30,511 nucleotides of DNA from Chloroflexota bacterium (lineage in GTDB: Bacteria; Chloroflexota; Ktedonobacteria; Ktedonobacterales; Ktedonobacteraceae), in the NCBI GenBank assembly GCA_902810755.1, contig CADDYT010000069.1, forward strand, positions 1 to 30,511, written 5' to 3'. A program made the position numbers and the translations under genes. Below the pieces are notes generated by a model. That model was not told the origin of the DNA. It was given only the letters and a program-made list of their open reading frames with translations, and did not search any database. Position 1 is the first letter of the stretch. Each line of letters starts with the position of its first letter. This document shows positions 1 through 8,613 of the stretch, one piece after another.

Positions 1-29
1 AACGAAACAGCCTCTGCTACTTCAGTCAT
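1..29 (-). CDS. start of an unidentified protein (5' partial)
   Basis: An ATG (complement of 27-29) is preceded by a consensus Shine-Dalgarno AAGGAG (complement of 39-44) at a spacing of 9 nt. The frame stays open to the window edge and reads MTEVAEAVS. It lies 44 bp downstream of the fusion gene ending at 74, on the same strand, so it is probably co-transcribed. Too little is visible to assign a function. Confidence 0.5.
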
Positions 30-73
30 TGCTCTATTCTCCTTAAATAAATAGTTGAGTGATGCTGATTATG

Positions 74-3000
74 CTACGTCGGTGACGGGTTTCTGCAAAA
101 GTCCTCGTTTAGAATTACGTCCAGGGTTTCGATGAGAAAATCGGCGTTGGCGGCGGTGAAGACGAGGGGAGGCTTGATTTTCAGGACGTTGTGGTAAGGG
201 CCGTCGGTGCTGAGCAGGATGCCGCGCTCGCGCATGCGGTTGGCGATGTAGGAGGCATGGCGCTGGGCCGGTTCGCCTGTCCGCCGGTCGCGCACCAGTT
301 CGATGCCGATGAAGAGGCCGAGGCCGCGCACATCGCCGATGATGGGATGTTTTTGCATGAGCTGGCGCAGGCCGTGCAGGAGATAGGTGCCGGTATGCAG
401 CGCGTTAGCCTGCAAATGCTCATCCTCGATCACGTCCAGCACGGCAAGGCCGATGGCGCAGGAGACGGGGTTGCCGCCAAAGGTGTTGAAGTATTCCATG
501 CCGTTGTCGAACGAGGCGGCAATTTCCGGCGTCGTCACCACCGCCGCCAGGGGATGACCGTTGCCGATGGGTTTGCCCATTGTTACGATATCGGGGATGA
601 CGCCCTGCGTCTCGAAGCCCCAGAAGTGTGTGCCGACGCGCCCGAAGCCCGTCTGCACCTCATCGGCAATGCAGACTCCGCCTGCCGCGCGCACGTGGCC
701 ATACGCCTCTTGCAGGTAATTATCCGGCAGGACAATCTGCCCCCCGCAGCCGGGCAGCGACTCGCAGATGAAGGCCGCTATCTCCCTGTCCTGCACACGC
801 GCCTGCCCGATGGCCTCTTCGACGAAGCGCGCGTACTTCTTGCCTGCCTGTGGGTCGTCACGCTTATACTCCCCTCGATAGACGTCCGGCAGGGGGACGG
901 TGTGGACGTAAGGCGGCGCGCCGCAGCCACCGGGAGCGGCAAACTTGTACGGGCTGATCTCGACCAGCGTGCCGGTGTTGCCGTGATAGGCGGCATCGAG
1001 GACGATCACGTCTTTGCGGCCCGTGTGCGTGCGCGCCAGGCGCAGGGCCAGTTCGTTGGCCTCGCTGCCGGAGCAGACGAAGTAGCAGACGGAGAGCTGC
1101 CCCGGCAGGGTCGCGCAGAGCCGTTCGGCGTACTCGACCAGGTATGGATGCAGGTAGCGCGTGTTGGTGTTCAGCACCGCCATCTGCTCCTGCCCCGCCC
1201 GCACAACGCGAGGATGGCAATGCCCTACATGCGCCACGTTATTCACCGCGTCCAGGTAGGCGCGCCCGTTTTCATCGTAGAGATACTGCATCCAGCCGCG
1301 CACAATATGCAGTGGGCGGCGATAGGAGATGCTTAGCGAGGGGCCGATATGCGCCGCTCGCGCTCTGAGAATCTGCCCTGAGTCGCGTCCCGGCGCGGGA
1401 AAGCGTTCTGCTGGAATGCGCGTAATGAGATTGGGGTCGGGGCTGAGGCTCAACCAGACCGCGCGCTGGCTCGGACGCGCCACACCGGGGAAATCGCCGA
1501 TGAGGTCGAGCATATCGGTGATGATCTGGAAATGCAGGTGCGGGGGCCAGCCGCCGTTGACGCCCATCTCGCCAATGCGCGCGAAAGCCGCTCCCTGCGC
1601 TACCGGCTTACCCTCGTACAGGCCGTCGAGAGAGGCGAGGCTCAGATGGCCGTAGAGGGTATAGAAGGTGAGCGGCTCGTTGTCTTCGCCCGTGACGGTA
1701 TGTTGCAGGATGATGGTTGGGCCGTAATCGAGCGGGGCGGCGTTGTTCTGGAAGCTGTGAACGATGCCATCGAGCGGGGCCAGCACGGGCGAACCGGGTT
1801 CCATGAAGAGGTCGAGGCCCGTATGCAGGGTGCGCCATTCGGGGCCGTCATTGCCCGCCCTTCTGTACTGATCGCTCGCGTAAATCGGGCGGGCCTCGTT
1901 GTATCTGCCGATACCCACGCTGCTGTTAGCCGCGCGCATGCGTTCAAAGATGTAGCGATTGAATTGCTCAAGATTGGCCATGTCCGCCAGCGTTCCTACT
2001 TCGCGGCTGCCGATGCTCAGGTCAAAGATAACCGGGTTGGCGCAGCTCAGATCAGGTTCGACCACGCATCCGAGGCTGTCCCGGTTGTCGCGCAGCCAGC
2101 GCACTACTTTATCGCTGCGTGGGTCGGCGGGCTGGCCGCAGACGCTGCGGAAAAGATAGTGGGCGAAGCGCGGATGGACGCTCGCCAGTTGTTCGAGCAG
2201 CGCCCACGCCGGTTGCTCGCTGATCTTCAGATAGGCATTCTCCGGCTCAACCTGCTGCTGGTAGGCTGCATTGACCACGCTGACGCACAGCCGCGCACAG
2301 ATCAGTGGATACAGCACAGGCAGTTCGTCTTCGCGCAGTGGAAAGGTTTCGTGGTAGCCCGCGATGACGTTGGCTGCGGCAGCCAGCGGATCAGGCTTAT
2401 CCAGCATGGCATAGGCGGCGGCGATAGCAACTTCGTTGACGGTGGTCGTGTGGAGCATATCGCCAAAATCGATGACGCTGACCACGCGCCCCGGCTCGTT
2501 GTCGTTCGCCTCACTGACCAGCACGTTGTAGTCGTTGGCATCGTTATGGATGATGCTCTGGCGCAGCGCGGGCAGCACGGGCAAGACGTCGGTCCCATAG
2601 CGGTCGAAGAGGCGTTCCACCAGGGCGCGCCGCTGCGGTAAAGCGATACAATGCAGATATTCGCGAATCCAGTCGGCCTGACGCAGATCCCATTTCAGCG
2701 CGCGTGCGGCGGCTGGATGCTCGAAGCCCTGCAAGGCGCTGTCCAGACGGCCCAGCCAGTTGCCCAGGCTGCGCAGCAGTTCGGGCGAGTGAGGGCGCGA
2801 CTGCGCCAGCAGCCTGCCTGGCACGTAGGTGAGCATGCGCACGAAATGCTCTGCTCCCTGCCTGTCGCTCACAACCTCGATGGTCTCGCCTGTCAGAGTT
2901 GCGCAGACGCGCGGCAGCGTCAGGGTCTCGTCCTGCACGCTCAGGTGTTCCAGCGCCTGATTTTGCAGGTCGAGCGTCTCCCATTGCTCGCTCGCCGGAG

Positions 3001-3166
3001 CAATCTTCAAAACAAAGGCGCGCCCCCGTTCCGTCTCCAGATAAAAATTCGTGTCGCGTTCCCCCGGCAAAGGCCGTGCCTTCACCCGCGCTCCGTACAA
3101 CTCCCACGCAATGCGTTCGGCGTCCTCTATCGTAAAAAGCGATGATTGATGATTGCTATCTAACAT
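74..3166 (-). CDS. APH-type kinase / M23 peptidase-like / class III aminotransferase fusion (putative amino-alcohol kinase and phospho-lyase)
   Basis: This 1030-residue protein has three domains and no signal peptide, so it is probably cytosolic. Residues about 1-340 are an aminoglycoside-phosphotransferase/hydroxylysine-kinase fold with catalytic loop HNDANDYN (H207, D209, N214) and DFG (233-235). Residues about 435-560 are an M23/LytM-like domain that keeps the zinc pattern HTGLD (H448, D452) and HLH (H543, H545), plus H507. Residues about 590-1025 are a class III PLP enzyme of the AGXT2L type, with the probable Schiff-base lysine K865 in [10 protein letters not shown]. Bacterial fusions of APH kinases to AGXT2L enzymes are known. 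The animal counterparts are hydroxylysine kinase and the ammonia/phospho-lyases acting on phosphohydroxylysine and phosphoethanolamine. By analogy the kinase would phosphorylate an amino alcohol and the PLP domain would release ammonia and phosphate. The substrate and the role of the M23 domain are unknown. The start has an AGGAG about 12 nt upstream. Confidence 0.85.
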   Translation of the reverse strand: MLDSNHQSSLFTIEDAERIAWELYGARVKARPLPGERDTNFYLETERGRAFVLKIAPASEQWETLDLQNQALEHLSVQDETLTLPRVCATLTGETIEVVSDRQGAEHFVRMLTYVPGRLLAQSRPHSPELLRSLGNWLGRLDSALQGFEHPAAARALKWDLRQADWIREYLHCIALPQRRALVERLFDRYGTDVLPVLPALRQSIIHNDANDYNVLVSEANDNEPGRVVSVIDFGDMLHTTTVNEVAIAAAYAMLDKPDPLAAAANVIAGYHETFPLREDELPVLYPLICARLCVSVVNAAYQQQVEPENAYLKISEQPAWALLEQLASVHPRFAHYLFRSVCGQPADPRSDKVVRWLRDNRDSLGCVVEPDLSCANPVIFDLSIGSREVGTLADMANLEQFNRYIFERMRAANSSVGIGRYNEARPIYASDQYRRAGNDGPEWRTLHTGLDLFMEPGSPVLAPLDGIVHSFQNNAAPLDYGPTIILQHTVTGEDNEPLTFYTLYGHLSLASLDGLYEGKPVAQGAAFARIGEMGVNGGWPPHLHFQIITDMLDLIGDFPGVARPSQRAVWLSLSPDPNLITRIPAERFPAPGRDSGQILRARAAHIGPSLSISYRRPLHIVRGWMQYLYDENGRAYLDAVNNVAHVGHCHPRVVRAGQEQMAVLNTNTRYLHPYLVEYAERLCATLPGQLSVCYFVCSGSEANELALRLARTHTGRKDVIVLDAAYHGNTGTLVEISPYKFAAPGGCGAPPYVHTVPLPDVYRGEYKRDDPQAGKKYARFVEEAIGQARVQDREIAAFICESLPGCGGQIVLPDNYLQEAYGHVRAAGGVCIADEVQTGFGRVGTHFWGFETQGVIPDIVTMGKPIGNGHPLAAVVTTPEIAASFDNGMEYFNTFGGNPVSCAIGLAVLDVIEDEHLQANALHTGTYLLHGLRQLMQKHPIIGDVRGLGLFIGIELVRDRRTGEPAQRHASYIANRMRERGILLSTDGPYHNVLKIKPPLVFTAANADFLIETLDVILNEDFCRNPSPT

Positions 3167-3218
3167 GGAAAAGTATGGCTCCTGAGATATACATTTTGAA
3201 ATGTCCCGTTGTCGGATT

Positions 3219-3246
3219 ATTTTACCAGATTTTATTATGCTGTCCC
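3219..3246 (-). promoter_or_regulatory. putative sigma70-type promoter of the kinase/aminotransferase gene
   Basis: On the minus strand an extended -10 reads TGG-TAAAAT (hexamer at 3219-3224). A weak -35 GGGACA (3241-3246) lies 16 bp upstream. It is about 55 nt from the start codon at 3166. The call rests on hexamer matches only. Confidence 0.4.
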
Positions 3247-3323
3247 TACTATACTCCTTTTCTCACTATCTATCCAGAGGCTGAGCATCATCGTCTCCCA
3301 GGCAGAACGAAGGGGCATTTTTG

Positions 3324-3332
3324 TGCTATACT
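3324..3332 (+). promoter_or_regulatory. extended -10 element upstream of the FabH-like gene
   Basis: TGC-TATACT is a good extended -10 about 45 nt before the ATG at 3377. No convincing -35 hexamer is seen 16-18 bp upstream, as expected for some extended -10 promoters. Confidence 0.4.
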
Positions 3333-3376
3333 GGACATAATAGAGACTATTCCTCGTTCCCGGAGGGTCTACGGAG

Positions 3377-4639
3377 ATGAAACAACCTCGAATGGAGCAA
3401 TGGCCCCGCTACACCTATATTGTGCCTCACGTGTATACCAGAGCGAAGGTGCGCCTGATCGGCTTTGGCAATTATGTGCCGTCGGGCTGCATCACCAACG
3501 AATTTTTCTCATATGTCACGGCGCGACTGGGTGAGCCGCGCAGCCCGCAGGATATCGAGCGCGGCTCTGGTCTGCGCTCGCGCCACGTGCGCAACTCGAC
3601 GCTGGAATTGTGCCGACGGGTAGCCGGGAAGGATGCGCCCGGCCTCATAGCTGGCCCCGAACGCCGCGAGGAGGAGACGCTGGCGGAGATGGCCCTGGCG
3701 GCGGCGCGGCGCGCACTGGCGAGCGCGGGCCGCGACCCTGCCGAGGTCGATATCATTCTTGGCGCGTCCTCGACCGATAACGATGCCTTCCCCACTGTTG
3801 CCAGTCTGGTACAGATGCGGCTGGGCATGCGACCTGTGCGCTCGACCATGCTCAAGGGCGGTTGCGCCTGCCAGACGGAATCGTTCCAGTGCTGCGCCGA
3901 GGCCCTGACGACCGGCTCCGCTCGCCTGGCGCTGATCGTCATGACCGAGGGCCTGCTCTCCAACGCCATGCATATCCTCGACTGGCGGCTCAGTTCGCTC
4001 TTCGGCGAGGGCGCCGCCGCCTTCCTGTTTGAACGCTGGGACGATGACGACGAGGATGAGGTAATGTATGTGATTAACGGCTCCGACGCGAAGCAGGCCC
4101 CGGCTCTGCATGGCTGGACGCCGCTGCGCAAGGATATAATCGCGATGGCCGAGGAGGACGAACTGATCCTGCGCCTCTATAACGAGGGGCAGGGCGCGGA
4201 ACTCAACCGCCTGTTCGCCAGCCGCGAAATGCCGGGCTACGCTAAAATGAACGGGCGGGAAGTCTTTCGCGAGGCTCCGCGCGCGATGGCCGAGGCGGTC
4301 GATGCCTTGCAGCGCCATGCCGGGCTGGACTACGATGATCTCGACTACATCATCCCTCACCAGGCCAATTCGCGCATCATCCATCGCCTGGGTGAACTGC
4401 TCATCCATGACTATGGCTGGCCCGCCTCGACAATGGAGAAACTGGTCGATAATTTCCGCGACTACGGCAACCTTTCCAACGCCAGCATCGGCACCTCCCT
4501 GGTCGAATTGATGCATCAGGACAGGCTCCGCGACGGTCAGTGGCTCGCCATGCCCGCCGTCGGCGCCGGCCTCAACTACGGCAGTTGCCTCCTGCGCTTC
4601 CACACGCCGAAGAATCCAGCCGCCCTGTTCGATGCGTAA
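3377..4639 (+). CDS. 3-oxoacyl-ACP synthase III (FabH/KAS III)-like protein
   Basis: This 420-residue thiolase-fold protein condenses an acyl-CoA or acyl-ACP with an extender unit, or carries out a related acyl transfer, by analogy with its family. The KAS III triad can be placed. The cysteine is in GGCACQ (C163 or C165), the histidine in IPHQAN (H328), and the asparagine in GNLSNASIG (N365). The C-terminal glycine-rich GAGLNYGSCLL segment also fits. It is longer than housekeeping FabH (about 320 residues), with an N-terminal extension of about 25 residues and an acidic insert DDDDEDE near residue 215. The active-site sequence around the cysteine (GGCAC, with more cysteines at QCC) differs from the usual AAC-AGF. 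The start has GGAGGG 9 nt upstream. No other fatty-acid or polyketide genes are adjacent, so it could be a specialised rather than a fatty-acid-initiating enzyme. Confidence 0.82.
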   Translation: MKQPRMEQWPRYTYIVPHVYTRAKVRLIGFGNYVPSGCITNEFFSYVTARLGEPRSPQDIERGSGLRSRHVRNSTLELCRRVAGKDAPGLIAGPERREEETLAEMALAAARRALASAGRDPAEVDIILGASSTDNDAFPTVASLVQMRLGMRPVRSTMLKGGCACQTESFQCCAEALTTGSARLALIVMTEGLLSNAMHILDWRLSSLFGEGAAAFLFERWDDDDEDEVMYVINGSDAKQAPALHGWTPLRKDIIAMAEEDELILRLYNEGQGAELNRLFASREMPGYAKMNGREVFREAPRAMAEAVDALQRHAGLDYDDLDYIIPHQANSRIIHRLGELLIHDYGWPASTMEKLVDNFRDYGNLSNASIGTSLVELMHQDRLRDGQWLAMPAVGAGLNYGSCLLRFHTPKNPAALFDA

Positions 4640-4675
4640 GTTCTCTGTTTCTGGTGAGACGTGTGCATCACAGGC

Positions 4676-4681
4676 TATAAT
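4676..4681 (+). promoter_or_regulatory. -10 box TATAAT upstream of the oxidoreductase gene
   Basis: A perfect TATAAT lies 62 nt before the ATG at 4743. The -35 region (TGGTGA, 18 bp upstream) is weak. A 6-bp hairpin, GATTCC/GGAATC at 4693-4710, would lie in the leader. Confidence 0.45.
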
Positions 4682-4742
4682 ATGATGGTGGCGATTCCAC
4701 TGGAGGAATCTTTAGCTGGATGGAAGGAAGGAGTCAACATTT

Positions 4743-5444
4743 ATGGCTTTGATCTCACCGGAAGATCAAGAAACACTGAAAAAGCTGTTTGAGGAGAAGC
4801 TGACGGGCGATGTCAGCATCACCTACTTTACGCAGCACGAATCCCCATTGATTGTGCCAGGGCGGCACGAATGCTCCTATTGCAAGGAGACACGCGAGAT
4901 ACTCGAAGAGGTCACTGACCTTTCAGATAAATTGCATCTGACGGTCAAGGACTTCGTGGCCGATGAGAAGGAAGCGGAGCAAATGGGCATCACGCGCATC
5001 CCGGCGTATGTGATGCAGGGGCAGAATAAGGGCAAGGTGCGTTTCTTCGGCCTGCCCGCCGGTTACGAGTTCTCCACGCTGCTCCAGTCGATCATCGATG
5101 TCTCCACAGGGAAGACGCAGTTGAGCCAGAAGACGAAGGAGGCGCTCAACACGCTCGAACAGAACCTGCAGGTGCAGGTCTTCGTCACCCCCACCTGACC
5201 CTACTGCCCGCGAGCAGCCAGTCTGGCTGTGCAGATGGCCGTCGAGAACGAGCATATCACGGCGGATGTCGTAGAGGTCTCCGAATTCGTCGAACTGGCC
5301 CAGCGATACAATGTGCAGGGCGTTCCCAAAACCGTCGTCAATGATACTGTCGAGTTCGTCGGCGCACTGCCGGAGCCGCGCTTCGTCCAGCAGGTTCTCC
5401 AGGCCGCCACGAAGAAGGAACCTGAACAGGGGAAAGAGCGGTAA
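4743..5444 (+). CDS. probable selenoprotein: two-domain glutaredoxin/thioredoxin-like protein disulfide oxidoreductase with UPYC active site
   Basis: Read through the in-frame TGA at 5196-5198, this gives 233 residues. It has two tandem thioredoxin folds, as in protein disulfide oxidoreductases (PDO, glutaredoxin-like). Unit 1 has a CSYC motif (C44, C47) and cis-proline motif TRIPAYV. Unit 2 begins VQVFVTPT-UGA-PYCPRAA, so the stop codon falls exactly where PDOs have the first Cys of CPYC (position 152, with C155 following), and it continues to the cis-proline motif QGVPKTVV. The downstream part shares the frame and is a normal PDO C-terminal half with no start-like N-terminus. The simplest reading is selenocysteine at 152; the alternative is a TGC-to-TGA nonsense mutation or sequencing error. 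It would catalyse cytosolic thiol-disulfide exchange, probably reduced by a thioredoxin-reductase-like enzyme. The start has a GGAAGGAAGGAG purine run about 10 nt upstream. Conventional calling would give 4743-5198 and 5229-5444 as separate genes. Confidence 0.75.
5196..5234 (+). promoter_or_regulatory. candidate bacterial SECIS element following the UGA codon
   Basis: After UGA (5196-5198) an upper stem GCAGCC (5214-5219) pairs with GGCUGU (5225-5230) around the loop AGUCU (5220-5224). A lower stem CUGC (5204-5207) pairs with GCAG (5231-5234), leaving a 5'-side bulge. The loop begins 21 nt after the UGA and has a G in its first two positions followed by U. Both fit general rules for bacterial SECIS hairpins and resemble the GGUC loop of E. 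coli fdhF. Folding was done by eye. Confidence 0.6.
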
Positions 5445-5497
5445 CAAAAGCCATTCAGTACCACTTCTCACATGCTCCCCCCGTGCCAGCAGCTATG

Positions 5498-5506
5498 TGA
5501 TATAGT
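5498..5506 (+). promoter_or_regulatory. extended -10 element upstream of the cyclase/NB-ARC regulator
   Basis: TGA-TATAGT is an extended -10 about 63 nt before the GTG start at 5569. No good -35 is visible. Confidence 0.4.
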
Positions 5507-5568
5507 AGAGGAAAACAGCATGCGGGATGAAATACCGGCATGCTGGCCTGCGGCGAGGAGGGTTTGTT

Positions 5569-8475
5569 GTGCGCAAGCTGCCGATAGGGACGGTGACGCT
5601 GCTTTTTACGGATATCGAGGGGTCGACGCGCCTGCTGCAACGGCTGGGGGAGAGCTATGCGCAGGTCTTGCGGGAACACCGGCGGCTGTTGCGCGCGGCC
5701 TTTGAACAGTGGCATGGCTATGAAGTCGATACGCAGGGCGATGCCTTCTTTGTAGTCTTTGAACGCGCCGTCGATGCCGTTTGTGCTGCACGCAGCGCGC
5801 AGCAGGCGATTTTTGAGACACGCTGGCCCGACGAGGTTGCCGTGCGCGTGCGCATGGGTCTGCATACGGGCGAGCCACAGCCGACGGAAGAGGGCTATAT
5901 CGGCCTGGATGTTCACCGCGCCGCGCGCATTATGAGCATCGCGCATGGCGGGCAGGTGCTGCTCTCGCGCGAGACCTACGAGCTGGTGGCCCCCGACCTG
6001 CCACCGAACGTGAGCGCGCGCGACCTGGGAGCATACCGACTCAAAGATATCGGCGGTCCCTACCAGCTTTTCCAGCTGGTCATGCCGGGCCTGCCCGCCG
6101 AATTTCCGCCGCTCCCGGCCCTGAGTTCGCGCCGACCGCTGCGCAATCTCCCTGCGCCCTCTACCTCGTTTGTGGGCCGCGAGCAGGAAGTTGGAACCGT
6201 CTGCGACCTGCTGCGCCGCGAGCAGGTACGACTGCTCACGCTGCTGGGTACGGCTGGAGTGGGCAAGACGCGGCTGGCCCTGCGGGTCGCGTCACGGCTC
6301 GCGCAGGAGGCTGAGCATAGCCTGTTCGGGGATGGCATGGCCTTTGTCGCCCTCGATCAGGTCAGCGAGCCGGAGGGGGTAATTGCCGCCATTGCAGGGG
6401 CCATCAATGTGCAGGAGGAGAAGGGCTACGCGCTCTTTGAACGGGTGAAGCTGGCCCTGCAAGATCAGTCCTTACTGCTGATCCTGGATAACTTCGAGCA
6501 GGTGGTCGCGGCGCGCACATCGCTCGTGGAATTGCTGACAGCCTGCCCCGGACTGAAGGCACTGGTGACGAGCAGGAGTATGCTACACGTGCAGGCGGAG
6601 CATATTTTCGAGGTGCCGTCCCTGGCTTTACCCGTCACGACATCCCTCTCTGACGTAGAAAGGCTTTCTCAGTGTGCCTCAATCGAACTTTTCGTGCAGC
6701 GCGCCCGCGCCGTGCAGCCCGGCTTCCGACTCACCCCCGACAACGCCCCGGCCATTGCGCAGCTCTGTACGCGGCTGGACGGCATTCCGCTCGCCATCGA
6801 ACTGGCGGCGGCGCGCGTGCGGCGCTTTGCCCCGCATCCGCTGCTGGCCCGGTTAGAGCGCGGGCTGGCCGTGTTGAGCGGCGAAGCACAGGACTTGCCG
6901 GAGCGGCAGCGGACGCTGCGCGGGGCTATCGCCTGGAGTTACCACCTGCTGAACGGTGAGGAGCAGCGCCTCTTTCGGCGGCTGGCCGTGTTTGCCGGAG
7001 AAGCCACGCGGGAAGCCGCCGCGCAGGTGTGCGCGAGTGCAGGCAGCGTGCCAGATATGCTGGAGGCGCTGGTCGATAAAAGCATGCTGCAACGACGCGA
7101 GGATGTTGCAGGCAAAGGAGAAACGCGCTACCGGCTCTTGCAGACGCTGCGCGAGTACGGGCTGGAATGCCTGGTCGAGGCGGGAGAGATGGAGTCGGCA
7201 CGCGCCGCCCACGCAGCCTACTTTCTCGCCTGGGCTGAACGGGCCGCGCCCCTGCTCTCCGGCGCGACACAGACCGAGCAACTGGATCTCCTGGGCAGCG
7301 AGTACGAGAATCTGCGCTCCGCCCTCGAATGGCTGCTGGAACGCTGCTCCCATGAGACCGGGCGGGCAGAAGAGGCGCTGCGCCTGTCCATCGCGCTGAC
7401 CGGCTTCTGGGAGATACGCGGCTACCTCAGCGAAGGGCTATCCCTGCTGGAACGCGCGCTGGCGGCGAGCGAAAACGCCAGCGCGGCCATACGCGCTCAG
7501 GCCCTGCACGAAGCCGGGACGCTGGCCCTGATGCAGGATGATAGCGAGCGCGCGGCAGCCTTTTTGCGCCAGAGCCAGGCACTTTTCCGCGAAAGCGGAG
7601 ACCGGGGGGCAATGGCGCACATTCTGAGTATGCAGGGCAACCTTGCCAGGGCAAGAAATGCGTATAAGCTGGCGCGCCGTCTGCTGGAAGAGGCGCTGAG
7701 CATCTATCGCGAGCTGGGGGATATGAAGCGCGTGGCCGCGACGCGCGAGGCGATGGCACAGGTCGCCATCGCCCAGGCCGATTACTCCGGCGCTATCTCC
7801 CTGCTGGAGAAGAACCTGGCGCGCTACAAAGCGTCCGGCGAGCAGTACCGCGCGGCCTACCCGCTCTCCCTGCTGGCACGAACCCGCTTCCTTGCGCGCG
7901 GCGACCTGGAACTGGCGCGGGCGCAGGCCGAAGAGAGCCTCGCCCTCTTCAAAGCAGTCGGCAACCGGCGGCTCACCGCTTCTGTGCTGGGCCTGCTGGG
8001 CCAGATCGCGCTCGCCGCCCACGAAGGCGCGCGCTCGCGCGCCTTGCTCGAAGAGAGCGCGTCAGCCTTCGAGGAATTGGCCGACCGCTCTGGCCGCACA
8101 GAGGCGCTGATTACGCTGGCGCGCCTCTCGCTCGCAGAGGGAAATCTCGCGCAGGCATACACGCTCTACAATGAGAGTCTGGAACTGCTGCGCGGAATAG
8201 AAGCGCGAGAGCTGCATGCCGCCTGTCTGGAAGGCTTCGGAGAACTGCTGGTGGCGCAGGGCGAGCCGGAAAGGGCCGTGCAGCACTGGGCGCTGGCGGC
8301 ATCCATACGCGCCGCCATCGTCGCCCCCACGCCGCCGGTCTACCGCGTCCCCTATGTGCAGGCAGTAACTACAGCCCGCGAACGTCTGGGCGAAGAACGT
8401 TTCCTGGTCGCCTGGAACCAGGGGCGCGCCCTGTCCTTAGAGCAGGTTCAGCCGGTTGCAGGCGCATCTCAATGA
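5569..8475 (+). CDS. class III nucleotidyl cyclase / NB-ARC ATPase / TPR signalling protein
   Basis: The protein has 968 residues from the GTG at 5569. That start has a strong GAGGAGGG 6 nt upstream, and the protein then begins VRKLPIGTVTLLFTDIEGS, the usual opening of this family; an upstream ATG at 5527 lacks such a site. Residues about 5-170 are a class III adenylate/guanylate cyclase homology domain with metal aspartates D15 (FTDIEGS) and D58 (GDAFF). The transition-state Asn of GxxVNxAAR is replaced by His (GLDVHRAAR, H116), with Arg120 kept. Residues about 195-480 are an NB-ARC/AAA-like ATPase with P-loop GTAGVGKT (K233), Walker B LLILDNFEQ (D307) and GIPLAIELAAAR. The remainder is alpha-helical with TPR-like repeats. 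Such proteins are cytosolic signal-transducing regulators. Cyclase activity is uncertain because of the His substitution. No DNA-binding domain is apparent. Confidence 0.88.
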   Translation: MRKLPIGTVTLLFTDIEGSTRLLQRLGESYAQVLREHRRLLRAAFEQWHGYEVDTQGDAFFVVFERAVDAVCAARSAQQAIFETRWPDEVAVRVRMGLHTGEPQPTEEGYIGLDVHRAARIMSIAHGGQVLLSRETYELVAPDLPPNVSARDLGAYRLKDIGGPYQLFQLVMPGLPAEFPPLPALSSRRPLRNLPAPSTSFVGREQEVGTVCDLLRREQVRLLTLLGTAGVGKTRLALRVASRLAQEAEHSLFGDGMAFVALDQVSEPEGVIAAIAGAINVQEEKGYALFERVKLALQDQSLLLILDNFEQVVAARTSLVELLTACPGLKALVTSRSMLHVQAEHIFEVPSLALPVTTSLSDVERLSQCASIELFVQRARAVQPGFRLTPDNAPAIAQLCTRLDGIPLAIELAAARVRRFAPHPLLARLERGLAVLSGEAQDLPERQRTLRGAIAWSYHLLNGEEQRLFRRLAVFAGEATREAAAQVCASAGSVPDMLEALVDKSMLQRREDVAGKGETRYRLLQTLREYGLECLVEAGEMESARAAHAAYFLAWAERAAPLLSGATQTEQLDLLGSEYENLRSALEWLLERCSHETGRAEEALRLSIALTGFWEIRGYLSEGLSLLERALAASENASAAIRAQALHEAGTLALMQDDSERAAAFLRQSQALFRESGDRGAMAHILSMQGNLARARNAYKLARRLLEEALSIYRELGDMKRVAATREAMAQVAIAQADYSGAISLLEKNLARYKASGEQYRAAYPLSLLARTRFLARGDLELARAQAEESLALFKAVGNRRLTASVLGLLGQIALAAHEGARSRALLEESASAFEELADRSGRTEALITLARLSLAEGNLAQAYTLYNESLELLRGIEARELHAACLEGFGELLVAQGEPERAVQHWALAASIRAAIVAPTPPVYRVPYVQAVTTARERLGEERFLVAWNQGRALSLEQVQPVAGASQ

Positions 8476-8516
8476 CACTCCGGCGCGGTTCACCTGCCTG
8501 GCGCGACCTGGCGAGG

Positions 8517-8544
8517 GCAGGGGCGAGCCTGGCCCTCGCCCTGC
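8517..8544 (+). terminator. GC-rich hairpin downstream of the cyclase regulator
   Basis: GCAGGGGCGAG pairs with CTCGCCCTGC over a 7-nt loop, with one bulged G. An alternative GCGAGGGC/GCCCTCGC pairing overlaps it. There is no T tract, so an intrinsic terminator role is doubtful. Confidence 0.3.
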
Positions 8545-8613
8545 AACTCCATCCTTACGAACATCTCTTTAAGTCATAAATAGCCGAATCGATTGGAAAG
8601 GTTTTATTTCTTC

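Noticed and set aside
191..1336. Long plus-strand open frame
   Set aside because: It is the antisense shadow of the fusion gene. GC-rich codons keep it open; it has no ribosome site and no recognisable protein.
4743..5198. A 151-residue glutaredoxin-like protein ending at the TGA, followed by a separate small protein at 5229-5444
   Set aside because: Both parts are in one frame and together form a normal-length two-domain oxidoreductase. The ATG at 5229 lies inside the active-site helix and has no ribosome site.
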